Below, piece after piece: positions 24,201 through 34,477 of a stretch of DNA of 64,000 bases (position 1 is its first letter; each line of letters starts with the position of its first letter). The stretch comes from Riptortus pedestris (lineage: Eukaryota > Arthropoda > Insecta > Hemiptera > Alydidae). Both the position numbers and the translations under genes were made by a program. Under the pieces are notes generated by a model. It searched no databases and was not told where the DNA came from. It worked only from the letters and a program-made list of their open reading frames with translations. The DNA lies in assembly GCA_019009955.1 (NCBI GenBank), contig CM032229.1, positions 2,369,001 to 2,433,000 on the forward strand. The letters run 5' to 3'.

Positions 24201-27200
24201 AAACTGCAACCAATACTAATAAAATAGGCGGACCAAATGACAGTTCGAGTTAAATAGAAAACAATCAACACTGACATAACCAAGTTCGTCTGTAATTGAA
24301 AGTGTAATGTAATTTTTTGCCAACACATTATGCTAGTCAAGCTGCTAGTTACTTCAGGACCAAATAGTAATCAATAGGATTTCACAGATGAAGAAGCTAA
24401 AGGATCAAGGCTAAAGAAACATTCGGTAAAAAACACAGTCAATAAAAGGATACCCCGATAATAATGACATGCTTGAGTAAGTATAAGAAATCATTTACTG
24501 AACACTAATATGACCGGCAAACATATTAAGACTTCACACTGAGTTATCCTCAATAAACACTAATATGACCGGCAAACATATTAAGACTTCACACTGAGTT
24601 ATCCTCAATCAACACTAATATGACCAGCAAACCTCATGAGACTTCACACTTAGTAATCCTCAATCAACACTAATATGACCGGAAAAACCTCGTGCAACTT
24701 CACACTTAGTAATCCTCAAAACACTAATATGACTGCCAACACATAATGAGACTTCACACTGAGTAATCCTCAATCCACACTAATATGACCGGCAACCTCA
24801 TGAGACTTCACACTGAGTAATCCTCAAGCAACAGTAATATGACCGGCAAACATATTAAGACTTCACACTGAGTTATCCTCAATCAACAATAATATGACTG
24901 GCAACCTCATGAGACTTCTTACTGAGTAATCCTCAATCAACACTAAAATGACTGGCAAACCTCATGAGACTTCACACTGAGTAATCCTCAATCAACAGTA
25001 ATATGACCGGCAAAACTCATGAGACTTCACACTGAGTAATCCTCAATCAAAAGTAATGTGTCCACCAAACCTCATGGGACTCACGCTGAGTAATCCTCAA
25101 TCCACATTAATATGACCGGCAAACTCATGAGACTTCACACTGAGTAATCCTCAATCAACACTAATATGAACAGCAAACCTCATGAGACTTCACACTGAGT
25201 AATCCTCAATCAACACTAATATGAACAGCAAACCTCATGAGACTTCACACTTAGTAATCCTCAATCCACACTAATATGACCAGCAAACCTCATGAGATTT
25301 CTCACTGAGTAATCCTCAATCAACAGTAATATGACCGGCAAACCTCATGAGACTTCACACTGAGTAATCCTCAATCCACACTAATATGACCGGCAACCTC
25401 ATGAGACTTCACACTGAGTAATCCTCAAGCAACAGTAATATGACCGGAAAAACCTCATGAAACTTCACACTGAGTAATCCTCAATCAACACTAATATGAA
25501 CAGCAAACCTCATGAGACTTCACACTTAGTAATCCTCAATCCACACTTATATGACCAGCAAACCTCATGAGACTTCACACTGAGTAATCCTCAATCAACA
25601 CTAATATGAACAGCAAACCTCATGAGACTTCACACTGAGTAATCCTCAATCAACACTAATATGAACAGCAAACCTCATGAGACTTCACACATAGTAATCC
25701 TCAATCAACACTAATATGACCGGCGAACATATTAAGACTTCACACTGAGTTATCCTCAATCAACTGTAATGTGACCACCAAACCTCATGAGACTTCACAC
25801 TGAGTAATCTTCAATCAACAGTAATATGACCGGCAAACCTCATGAGACTTCACACTGAGTAATCCTCAATCCACACTAATATGACCGGCAACCTCATGAG
25901 ACTTCACACTGAGTAATCCTCAATCCACACTAATATGACCGGCAACCTCATGAGATTTCTCACTGAGTAATCCTCAATCAACAGTAATATGACCGGCAAA
26001 CCTCATGAGACTTCACACTGAGTAATCCTCAATCAACACTAATATGACCAACAAACCTCATGAGACTTCACACTGAGTAATCCTCAATCAACACTAATAT
26101 GAACAGCAAACCTCATGAGACTTCACACTGAGTAATCCTCAATCAACACTAATATGACCGGCAAACCTCATGAGACTTCACACTGAGTAATCCTCAATCA
26201 ACAGTAATATGACCGGCAAACCTCATGGGACTTCACACTGAGTAATCCTCAATCAACTGTAATGTGACCACCAAACCTCATGAGACTTCACACTAAGTAA
26301 TCTTCAATCCACACTAATATGACCGGCAACCTCATGAGACTTCACACTGAGCAATCCTCAATCAACAGTATTAAGACCGGCAACCTCATGAGACTTCACA
26401 CTGAGTAATCCTCAATCAACTGTAATGTGACCACCAAACCTCATGAGACTTCACACTGAGTAATCTTCAATCAACAGTAATATGACCGGCAAACCTCATG
26501 AGACTTCACACTGAGTAATCCTCAATCAAAACTAATATAACCGGCAAACCTCATGAGACTTCATACTATCAACAGAAATATCGACATCAACAGTAATCTG
26601 ATAGGCAAACGCCATTAACATGACTGGCAACACATAATGAGACTTCACACTGAGTAATCCTCAATCCACACTAATATGACCGGCAACCTCATGAGAATTC
26701 ACACTGAGTAATCCTCAATCAGCAGTAATGTGACAACCAAACCTTATTAGAGTCACACTGAATAGACAACATCGACACTAACATGACCATTCTCTTTGTA
26801 TGAAACAAATTATGTATGTACAAATTGTATATTTAATCAACACTAACATGATAGGCAACGTTAGTTTGATTGAGGATTACTCAGTTTGACGTCTCATGAG
26901 GTTGCAGATCATATTACTGTTGATTGAGGATTACTCAGTGTGAAGTCTCATGAGGTTTGCCGGTCATATTATTGTTGATTGAGGATTACTCAGTGAGAAG
27001 TCTCATTATATTTGCCAGTCATGTTAGTGTTGATTGAGGATTACTCAGTGTGAAGTCTCTTGAGGATTGCCGGTCATATTAGTGTGGATTGAGGATTACT
27101 AAGTGTGAAGTCTCATGAGGATTGCCGGTCATATTAGTGTGGATTGAGGATTACTAAGTGTGAAGTCTCATGAGGTTTGCCGGTCATATTAGTGTTGATT

Positions 27201-27836
27201 GAGGATTACTCAGTGTGAAGTTTCATGAGGTTTTTCCGGTCATATTAGTGTGGATGGAAGATTACTCAGTGTGAAGTCTCATGAGGTTTGCCAGTCATTT
27301 TAGTGTTGATTGAGGATTACTCAGTGGGAAGTCGCATTATGTTTGCCGGTCATATTAGTGTTAATTGAGGATTACTCAGTGTGAAATCTCATGAGGTTTG
27401 CCGGTCATATTAGTGTTGATTGAGGATTACTCAGTGTGAAGTCGCTTGAGGTTTGCCGGTCATATTAGTGTTGATTGAGGATTGCTCAGTGTGAAATCTC
27501 ATGCGGTTGACGGTCATTTTAGTGTTGATTGAAGATTACTCAGTGGGAAGTCTCATTATGTGTTGCCAGTCATGTTAATGGCGTTTGCCTATCATATTAG
27601 TGTTGATACTGTCTATTCAGTGTGAAGTTTCATGAAGTTTGCCTGTCATGTTAGGGTTGATTAAATAATCTCTTCGATTTCCACGTTCCATGTTATGATT
27701 ATCGAGGTCTTGGTGTTTGTTACAAAGAGCATGGTTACACTTGATCACATTGCTGTTGAGGGTCACACTAAATAGGCGATCATCACACTTATATGACATG
27801 AAATACACACACTCGCACACGCTCATACATACACAC

Positions 27837-27873
<37 letters not shown>

Positions 27874-29161
27874 AAAAAAATTCCGATTTATCCTAGGAAG
27901 TTCGAGGGAATGAGATGAAAATGTTCGAAATTCGTGTACGAGAATTACCACAATTTTGAGTTCCCTTTAGGGATATTTGGTCAAAGAAATCGTTCGTTTT
28001 TTTTTCTCCTTTTCGCTTGCGATTTAACCCTCTAACATTGGGTTCATTGAATGGTTATCGTACTGTATCCTTTAGTATCATTACGCTAGGTATTTCAAAC
28101 TTTAAACCAACTATCCCACAATAACTTCTAAAATATGTATCTTGAGGAAAATTGGGACGGAAAATGCCAAATACAACTAAAGGACAACAATTACTTAAAT
28201 ACTTGCAAACCGCATCAGATGCTCTTTGATATCAAAATATAGAATAAGTCTAGAAGAATGCGTCCACTCACCAAAGGATTACTCCTAAGATATTCACTAG
28301 TATTTTTTATTATGGCTAAATTTGCATATTTACCTTGCTGAGCGTCGTAGTGCACGCATGGCATATGTAAAGTAGTCCGTAGGCACTAATAGATACCCAA
28401 TAGTACCCGAATATAGGGCTACTTGGTGATTTGAGTACGAAAAGCAATTCGATAATGAAGGAACAGAAGAAATTGATAAGAAGGACGAGAATAATAGGAC
28501 CGTAAAGGTCTGTAACAGTTCGAGCAGCTTCATGGATAGAATGCTCGCAGTGGAGCAGAGCCCGGGGTGTCGATATATGATGGAGCTTGGAGTAGATGGA
28601 CTCGAGGAGGCTCAAGATGGCCAGGAACTGGTTTTGGAGTTGGAGAAGGAAAGGGTATGTGAAGAGAGTGTCTATGAGAAGTGGAAGAGTGGTGTTGCAG
28701 GCAGGCGTTATCAAATGGCAGACACCTTCTGCCAATTGGATGATGACGCCACAGGTCGCTATGCCCCACGACAACCACCTGTTCGACTCCCATCTCCAAT
28801 GCACCTCGTGCCAGTGGAGGAACCTACAGCTCCACATCAACTCCTTCTTGAACCTCTTCAAATCACCCCTCTTCAAGGCAAGCCATAATGGTGCCACGGA
28901 TTTGCTCAGTATACCAATCAGGAACGACACCTTGTAGGACAAAATATCGCCGAGCCGATCGAATTTCAGTTCGTATCCGAAAAGAAATAACGACATTGTT
29001 GTCCATAGAATATAGAAAGACATATATTTTAGATCTACATCAAAGTCTAAATTAAGGGGAAATAGCCCGATCAGCTGTGAGGACTTGAATATTTTATTCA
29101 GTGCAACATTAATCATCTTCTCTGGCTGACAAGATTGTGGCACCTGTGGCATTATTCTCAT
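18644..29161 (-). CDS. Insect gustatory receptor (Gr family), four exons
   Basis: Spliced coding sequence: 29161-28334, 24133-24080, 20829-20740, 18715-18644 (348 codons with the stop, 347 residues). The family is seven-transmembrane ligand-gated cation channels of sensory neurons; the ligand here is unknown. Visible support includes an N-terminal GLFPLN motif, hydrophobic segments near residues 45-65, 75-95, 130-150, 160-185, 220-245 and 250-270, then the penultimate exon FSVCGLFSLKSSL, and the C-terminal signature T331-Y332-LVIYV-Q338-Y339. The family consensus is TYxxxxxQF, so the final F is Y here. All three introns are phase 0, typical of Gr 3' exons. The length is at the low end of the family (about 350-450). 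The first ATG in frame is at 29161; the frame stays open upstream only to about 29236, so a 5' exon cannot be excluded. An odorant receptor is unlikely because of the TY/Q motif. Confidence 0.82.
18866..19505 (-). mobile_element. HINE copy in intron 3 of the receptor gene (minus strand)
   Basis: The 3' end lies near 18868, with a stem-loop (ACGCAG/CTGTGT) and the TAAGCAGATTTACC sub-terminal motif. The CAAATATCTCGGTTAATATT block follows at about 19365. The left third, including the microsatellite core, is missing. Confidence 0.7.
19506..20090. other. Intron 3 sequence of the receptor gene, otherwise unassigned
   Basis: No exon-like signal or known repeat was recognised. Open frames are short and featureless. 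Confidence 0.4.
20092..20300 (+). mobile_element. tRNA-derived SINE copy in intron 3
   Basis: The head is GGGGCACGAGTTAACCATTG with a degenerate B box GAGTTCAGTTCTC. The shared body is AAATAAAATCCTTAGTCCCA, and the tail is AAGTGGATGTTAATAAATAA. Orientation is opposite to the host gene. Confidence 0.75.
20740..20829 (-). CDS. Gustatory receptor, exon 3
   Basis: The acceptor ATATTTTCAG lies before GAATTGGTGGAG, and the donor is GTAAGT after TGCACT. The exon is 90 bp, phase 0 to phase 0, encoding ELVEFYFIAGPEVKFSVCGL then FSLKSSLICT. The FSxCGLFxLxxSL pattern is the conserved segment just before the last membrane helix of insect Gr proteins. Confidence 0.85.
21052..21652 (+). mobile_element. 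HINE copy in intron 2 (plus strand)
   Basis: It starts TTTTAGCAGATTTCTAAGCT and has a (TA)n core at 21167-21223. It ends GGGAAATCTGCTTAGCTTAC, then the ACGCAG/CTGCGT stem-loop and GACGGACTTTTTT. Both sub-terminal repeats are preserved. Confidence 0.8.
21653..22588. other. GC-richer block of unknown origin between two facing HINE elements
   Basis: This 0.9-kb block is less AT-rich than its surroundings and has short open frames on both strands (21789-21983 plus; 22036-22227 minus). No family was recognised. It sits between the 3' ends of HINEs at 21652 (plus) and 22589 (minus), so it may be transduced or captured sequence. Confidence 0.5.
22589..23015 (-). mobile_element. Divergent HINE copy (minus strand)
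   Basis: The 3' end is at 22589, with a stem-loop variant ACGCAGCGTCTGCGT and CTAAGCAGATTTCC. Family blocks can be followed to TTAAATATCGAGTATGGTAT near 22975. The 5' block is absent. Confidence 0.65.
23058..23460. mobile_element. Foldback element with about 141-bp inverted arms in intron 2
   Basis: Arms 23058-23198 and 23319-23460 are near-perfect reverse complements. Each outer end is ACACTTAAAAGAATAAATTC, and each arm contains CGAAAGATCGAAACGAAGTC. A spacer of 120 bp separates them. There is no transposase frame. No target duplication is evident by eye, and the class is unknown. Confidence 0.85.
23600..23790 (-). mobile_element. HINE internal fragment (minus strand)
   Basis: The stretch with GTGTTTCACTGAAGGCGAAA and CTTGGTTAATATTCATATTA matches the internal HINE block on the minus strand. 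Ends and core are absent. Confidence 0.45.
24080..24133 (-). CDS. Gustatory receptor, exon 2
   Basis: The exon is 54 bp, phase 0 to phase 0, encoding IGELRKILYERWIIHKRD. The acceptor is GGTGTTTTAG and the donor GTAAGT. It is short, so this is the least certain exon, but it joins exons 1 and 3 in frame. It also supplies the polar loop of expected length between the sixth and seventh membrane segments. Confidence 0.7.
24500..26775 (+). repeat. 55-bp tandem array in intron 1, forward orientation
   Basis: About 40 units of 55 bp contain ATATGACCGGCAAACCTCAT and GAGACTTCACACTGAGTAAT. Unit variants (CCGGCAAAC, CCACCAAAC, ACAGCAAAC) recur in patches, which indicates later block duplications. There is no coding frame. 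Confidence 0.95.
26855..27650 (-). repeat. Same 55-bp tandem array in inverted orientation
   Basis: About 14 units read ATTACTCAGTGTGAAGTCTC on the plus strand. This is the exact complement of the forward array ending near 26775. The turnaround is a spacer of about 80 bp. Confidence 0.95.
27827..27872. repeat. (CA)n microsatellite
   Basis: CA dinucleotides with CG interruptions lie close to the outer edge of the inverted 55-bp array. Confidence 0.95.
28334..29161 (-). CDS. Gustatory receptor, exon 1
   Basis: This 828-bp exon encodes residues 1-276, with six candidate membrane segments and GLFPLN near residue 32. It ends CACGCATGCACTACG-type sequence, then LSK and the donor CAAG/GTAAAT in phase 0. 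The assumed start is ATG 29161; later in-frame ATGs are at 29152 and 29116. The upstream part of the open frame falls in a 47-bp tandem repeat, making it doubtful as protein. Confidence 0.85.
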
Positions 29162-29350
29162 TTTTCCGTCCAAGGTCACTTTCTTGCAATCAGAAATCGA
29201 TGAATCATTGATCCTTTCAAGTTCACTACCTTGCAATCAGAAATCGATGAATCATTGATCCCTTGAAGTTCACGATCTTGCATTCAGAAATCGATGAATC
29301 ATTGATCCATTGAAGTTCACTACCTTTCATTGATTTATCGATTAATCATT
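29137..29350. repeat. 47-bp tandem repeat at the 5' end of the receptor gene
   Basis: About three good units plus a degraded fourth contain CAGAAATCGATGAATCATTG. They overlap the upstream end of the exon 1 frame. Unit length is not a multiple of three. Confidence 0.8.
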
Positions 29351-31430
29351 TTTCCTTCGAAGCTCAGTACCACGCATTGACTGACCGTTGTACCTTTGGT
29401 GTTCAGCAGCTTGCTTTCAGTGGTGGACTAATCATTGTTCCCTCGAAGTTCCTTTTCATTCATTATTCGTTGATCCTATTCAAATAATTCTCTAGAAACC
29501 TGGAAGTCAACTAAAAGTATCGACAAAAGGTAAGTTAAGGTAAACTTTTCCTCGCAGAACCGTTCCCTCCATTTTAGGAAAGACAAACCAAAAGTTGTTC
29601 ATTTCGTTGAATAAATAATCAGAACTCTCATGATTAACTTTGAATGATTAAGTACTGCTATCATACTTCACAATGCATTCGAGTAAATATTTAAATTTCT
29701 GGAAGAATGAATCCTTCAACAGTTTTTCATATAATGTTTCCCTAATTTATCATATATCGTTCTTTAGGGCAGTTATTTTTGGTAATTCCACTTCCAATCT
29801 ATAAAGTTCTAATTAATTTATAAATAAAGAAAGCGTATGATAACAGCTAATTTATTTCAGAGCCTCTTGCAATACCAATTATTTAAGAATTTATTAAAAA
29901 TCCAATAACCCAGTAGTAACATTTTTAATATTTTATATTAAAATGAGCACTTATTCGTATTAGTGAGTGATTAAATAGTTTTTTTATCAATCCACTATTA
30001 ATCTACTTTGGATTATATTTTAAAAGAGAATAATTGTTTCGAAGATTTCTATTGATTTTCAATCACTGGTCAAGGCGGTAACCATTATTGCACATTCAAT
30101 ACCCCTATTATGTGGTTGGTCTCTTCCTTCAAACTTCTATTCTGGCATTTATAGAATTACGTTGTCTTAAATAAGTTCCTATGTAGTACCTTGACACACA
30201 TTTGTTAAAACTGAAAGACAGTAATCTGCTGCTTAACAACTTACATTCAACTTTATTCGAAATTACATTTGTGTTTTATATTGTTTAGACAATACATAAC
30301 GTCATATATATTTTTAAAACTACTTTATTTTATTTTTTAAGTAGTAAATAGTAAATGATAATAATAATAATCAGGGTACAGTGTCACTACCGCCACAAAA
30401 GCTTTGAGCGATATGCCAAATGATTAAATCTTTTTTTTTATAACATGAGACCAGACCTTATCCTAGAATATGTCACAATCCAACCTTGACAATAATGGGA
30501 TGACTTAGTGCCACAACCTGACAATATTGCCTCCACAAGGATTTGCACCTTTGCTCAAACAATAACGCCCCAACTCGAGTGCACAAACTTTGAAAATAAT
30601 ACCACAAAAATTACTTGAGCCCTAGTCCTGATACAACGGCACAAAAAGAGGTTCTAATAATGTTACAACATGAAGTCGAATCTTAGCAATGACAATATAA
30701 TTTAATAAAAAACGACATTAAACTTTGATTTACAAAGTGGAAATGTTTACCATAACCAACACAATAATGTCACAACAAACGTTTGAATCCTATCTCTGAC
30801 AATAGCATCTCAACATAATCTATTGGAAATATCCCAAACTGTATATTAATGGCGATTGAGACGTTAGGAAAATGATAAAAGTTTCCAGATCTCGACTGAT
30901 AAAATGAAATGGAAAATTGAAGTAGAGGAGTAGAAGACGAGAGCATAATACCTTCAGAAATCAGTCGTATAATCAGGAGCCGCATCAAACATATTAATTT
31001 CCTAATGGACCCAATCAATTATTCATCAAGATAAAGAAGGATGACAAGAAATTCCATGAATGAAAACCAATTATCGCTGAAATAAAAGTGACGTAAGGAT
31101 TTTTCATATTTATAAATATTACATAACAAGAGCTCAGTAATTTAGCTCAGAATAAAGTGAGAAAGTTGGTTGTTTATATAAAGTAAACGGTATATGGTGA
31201 CAATTATGTTTCCAGAAAGCAATATAGACTGGACTCACATTTGTTTTAACAAACAGCCTGAGCGATTACCTTTACTAAATGTGGTCAAGTTTATTTTAAA
31301 CGGACAAACATGCATAGATTATTCGCTAGAGACAATAGAGTTAACATTAGACAAAGTACATTAACAATGACACAAAATGACACGTCAACCATCAAACAGG
31401 TGGTCGCAGACTTAGCCACGTGATGGTATA
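29351..31430. other. Intergenic AT-rich region upstream of the receptor gene
   Basis: No exon, domain or known repeat was recognised. Any promoter of the receptor gene would lie at the left edge, but no convincing TATA/initiator pair can be named. Confidence 0.45.
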
Positions 31431-31975
31431 ACACATTTGTCATCTCAACGCACCATATATTCTCTATTTATATGTCACTAAAGGCAGAAAACAAGAAAGT
31501 ACGAATAACTCGCTTAATACTTGAGTTACTAAAACAAGCGTAGGGTGGCAATTGTAAAAAATCTAAATGTTTATCAAGAATGGGAATGATGCGATTCATG
31601 ATATAACCGTTTATTGTTAATATGACATTAGTAGGAGTGGGGATTTACTAATGGCCGAAAACTAAAACATGGAAATATCTCGGTTAATATTCAATATAGG
31701 GAAAACATGCATATAACAACATTTATAGAAAATTTGCAATAAGATTGATTCTATACAATATTTCAATCTGACGCATAAAAACGGAGATATTTTGAATTTT
31801 CGAATTTACCCCCTCTAATCCGACCCTCTCACTTTTCTGATTTTAGCTGTTAACGAATTTAATCATCATTTTTATATGAATCGTTTATATATAGAGTTTG
31901 GTACTGATCAGTCAAAAAATGCGACCACTAGAGCGTTAACATATAAATATATAATATACATTTATATATCTTTAT
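31431..31975 (-). mobile_element. HINE copy, partial and with a repeated inner block (minus strand)
   Basis: It has the inner block at about 31620-31760 (GGCCGAAAACTAAAACATGG, AATATCTCGGTTAATATTCA), then the block-B complement GCGACCACTAGAGCGTTAAC and a short (TA)-rich core. No 3' stem-loop is visible, and the left block is lost. Confidence 0.6.
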
Positions 31976-31979
31976 ATTC

Positions 31980-32919
31980 TTCAAATTTTATGGCAAGGGT
32001 CTCCAATAAAATGGGCAGTAAGCAAAAAAACAGAAATCGAATACCTAAATCATATATTCTATAACAGCTTATCTTAAATCATTCGACTTTTAATTATGAT
32101 GCGAAATAATCGAGTTCAAGAGTAGCTTGTAAATAATCGATTTTTAGTCAGCTGACAACCTACCTCGGGAACCTCTGACTATCAACTACCTCCTCTGTGA
32201 AGACAGTCGCAACGTATTGTAAGGGGTAAACGAGCACTTCAGAAATGTAAGTAGCAATTTATAATTATATTTAATAAATACATCATAGATGTAGGCATCT
32301 ACTAATACAATATATAGCAAAAGAATTATTAAGGGATGTTATAAATTAATCCATTTTTGAGGTGCTGGATGGTGAAGGAATTATTATCTCAGGTAAGAAA
32401 AAACGCCTCGTTCCTTCACTGTTCTTTCTTTATTCGTTGTGACAGAGCGCTTTCAGAGCATACGCTCCATCATCAGTGCCCTGCTGGCAAACAAATACCA
32501 TAAAAATGTTGTACAATATGTCATTTAATTGAGAAATTTAGAAAATATATGTACATGTCGATGGTCAAGAGTTAAAACATACAACTTTAAATTACAACCT
32601 AAACATTTTTTATTATTTTTCAATTAAATGACATATTGTACAACGTTTTTATGGTATTTGTTTGCCAGCAGGACCCTGATGATGGAGCGTATGCTCTGAA
32701 AGCGCTCTGTCACAACAAATAAAGAACAGTGAAGGAACGAGGCGTTTTTTCTTACCTGAGGTTATAAATTAATGTTATTAATAATTTCGTATATATTTTT
32801 CTTTTAAAAGAGATTCCCTGAAGAGGTGGCACATAAACCACGAAACATGTAGGGCAGTTTCAACAAAGGTCTCAACGGAAAAAAAAATTTTTTTGGAGAC
32901 CCCTGCCATCAAATTTGAA
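31980..32919. mobile_element. Candidate TIR-bounded element enclosing the foldback element
   Basis: A 27-bp motif at 31980-32006 (ATGGCAAGGGTCTCCAA) returns as its complement at 32893-32919 (TTGGAGACCCCTGCCAT) with two mismatches. The GGGTCTCC core resembles hAT termini, but no 8-bp duplication fits. The boundary is therefore tentative. Confidence 0.4.
32388..32760. mobile_element. Foldback element, possibly Penelope-like, with about 150-bp inverted arms
   Basis: Arms of about 150 bp (from 32388, and back from 32760) are near-identical inverted copies starting CTCAGGTAAGAAAAAACGCC. The 13-mer GTTATAAATTAAT occurs at 32338-32350 and again at 32761-32773, directly bordering the right arm. This suggests a target duplication, with 37 extra bases at the left. 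Each arm carries CTGATGA followed by a small hairpin and GAAA, as in Penelope-type hammerhead regions. The class is inferred. Confidence 0.6.
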
Positions 32920-33048
32920 TAATATATAAATAATATTGGGTCCAGAATAAGAAGAATCTTTATATTGGAAATCTTTCTTTGATCTATACCATATTGTAAA
33001 TTGAACGTTTTCTGTCAACACTAGTGATCATAATTGTTGTTGGCTGTA

Positions 33049-33270
33049 ATGGAATATAGGAGGTTTAGAGGAGCGATTCCAAAATTCAAAATAAATCCGG
33101 AGCTTAAATGCTTGTTCTATTTAGCATTAACAGTACAAAATATTCTTTCTTACCCAGTTGGAGTCATAGCTAGAGCTATGCTACGGATAGCAACCTCCTC
33201 TGAAGAAATTGAAGAGAGCAGGAACAAGGATTACAAAAACTTCCAATTGTTCCATTTGAAGAAGTGCTAA
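33049..33270 (+). CDS. Small open frame of unknown function
   Basis: A 73-codon frame from ATG 33049 encodes MEYRRFRGAIPKFKI, then a hydrophobic stretch around LFYLALTVQNILSYPVGVIA and an acidic/basic tail ending FHLKKC. Its composition is more protein-like than the neighbouring frames. No homolog was recognised and no splice partner found. It could be a gene fragment, a terminal exon or chance. Confidence 0.2.
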   Translation: MEYRRFRGAIPKFKINPELKCLFYLALTVQNILSYPVGVIARAMLRIATSSEEIEESRNKDYKNFQLFHLKKC

Positions 33271-33840
33271 GATATCTTCAATTCAATCGTTGTTTCTTCC
33301 GTCCCATTAATTTAGAATTCGGGATCTCAGCCCAAACAGAAGGTACTTCCTCTAAGCATCACTGCTGAGGATTTCTTTTTAGTACACAACATTGAGTTAT
33401 TGTTCAAATTTCTATTCCATTTTTTCTAACAATTTTATTGCGGCAGTATTTCCTTGATTTAAAAAAAAAATGATTTCTTACTTCATATTGTTATTTTAAG
33501 TTATTTATCAAGTTTTTATATAATAAATTTAAGATATATAGTTTATTTTATACGTCGATAATTACTTTGCTTTTACTTGTGTCAATTATTTATTAATTAT
33601 CCTTCTTAGAGTGGTCCCCCTAGTGACCTACAGTGCTGTCATAACTATTGCAATTATCTAAAACGTTTTACAAATTCGTTTAAAAAAAGCCAAACAATGT
33701 ATTAAATTAGATGTTCTCTCGCTAGATCCACTCTAGAGTACAAATAAAGTTTACTTTTAGGCTCAACAAATTTAAACTGAAAAATATCTTTAAAAAACTT
33801 GAAATAAAAAAGAGAAATATCACTGATACGATTAATAAAT
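33271..33840. other. Unassigned AT-rich intergenic sequence
   Basis: No gene or repeat family recognised. Confidence 0.4.
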
Positions 33841-33841
33841 A

Positions 33842-34304
33842 AAAGCCCGTTACGCAGGGGCTGTGTAAACTAAGCAGATTTCCCACGTGAAGTTTTACTA
33901 TAGAGAAATTTCAGAATAGAGAGTCGAACATTATGAGAACGGCCCGAACTAGCTCTTGACGGAAACTCACGACTAGACCCGAAGTTAGTCAATCTTATCT
34001 CAGAAAACAGAAAAATGCAAATATCTCGGTTAATATTCAAGATACAGAATAAATGCACATAACATTATTTATAGTAAATTTAATTTGCAATAAGATTGAT
34101 TGATTCTATATAATTTTTCGATCCGACGTATAGTAACGGAGATATTTCGAAATTTCGAAAATCCTCCCCTCTAAACCTCCCCTGCCACTGGTTTGATTTC
34201 AGCCATTAACGAACTTGATCTTTCTTTTTACATAAAACGACTAAATATCGAGTTTGGTAATTATCAAACAAGAATTGGGACCGCTAGAGCGGTAACAGAC
34301 AAAT

Positions 34305-34356
<52 letters not shown>

Positions 34357-34477
34357 AGTTTTGAACGGACCTCATTTTCGTCATCTACTAGGTAGGATCA
34401 ATGGACATTTGAAGAAAAATTTCGAAAATTCCGTCATGAGTACAACCTCAATAGCTGATTTCCCGTAAGGGAAAATC
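33842..34477 (-). mobile_element. HINE copy, full length (minus strand)
   Basis: On the minus strand it runs from CCCTTACGGGAAATCAGCTA through block A, a (TA)n core at 34312-34347, block B and GGGAAATCTGC, to the stem-loop and its end at 33842. The 5' block is well preserved. It is a good reference copy for the family. Confidence 0.82.

Noticed and set aside
24500..27650. CRISPR-like appearance of regularly repeated 55-bp units
   Set aside because: Units are contiguous with no unique spacers, occur in both orientations within a eukaryotic intron, and have no cas genes.
28532..28937. Two plus-strand frames of 113-118 codons
   Set aside because: They are the antisense of receptor exon 1, which has family motifs and consistent splice sites on the minus strand.
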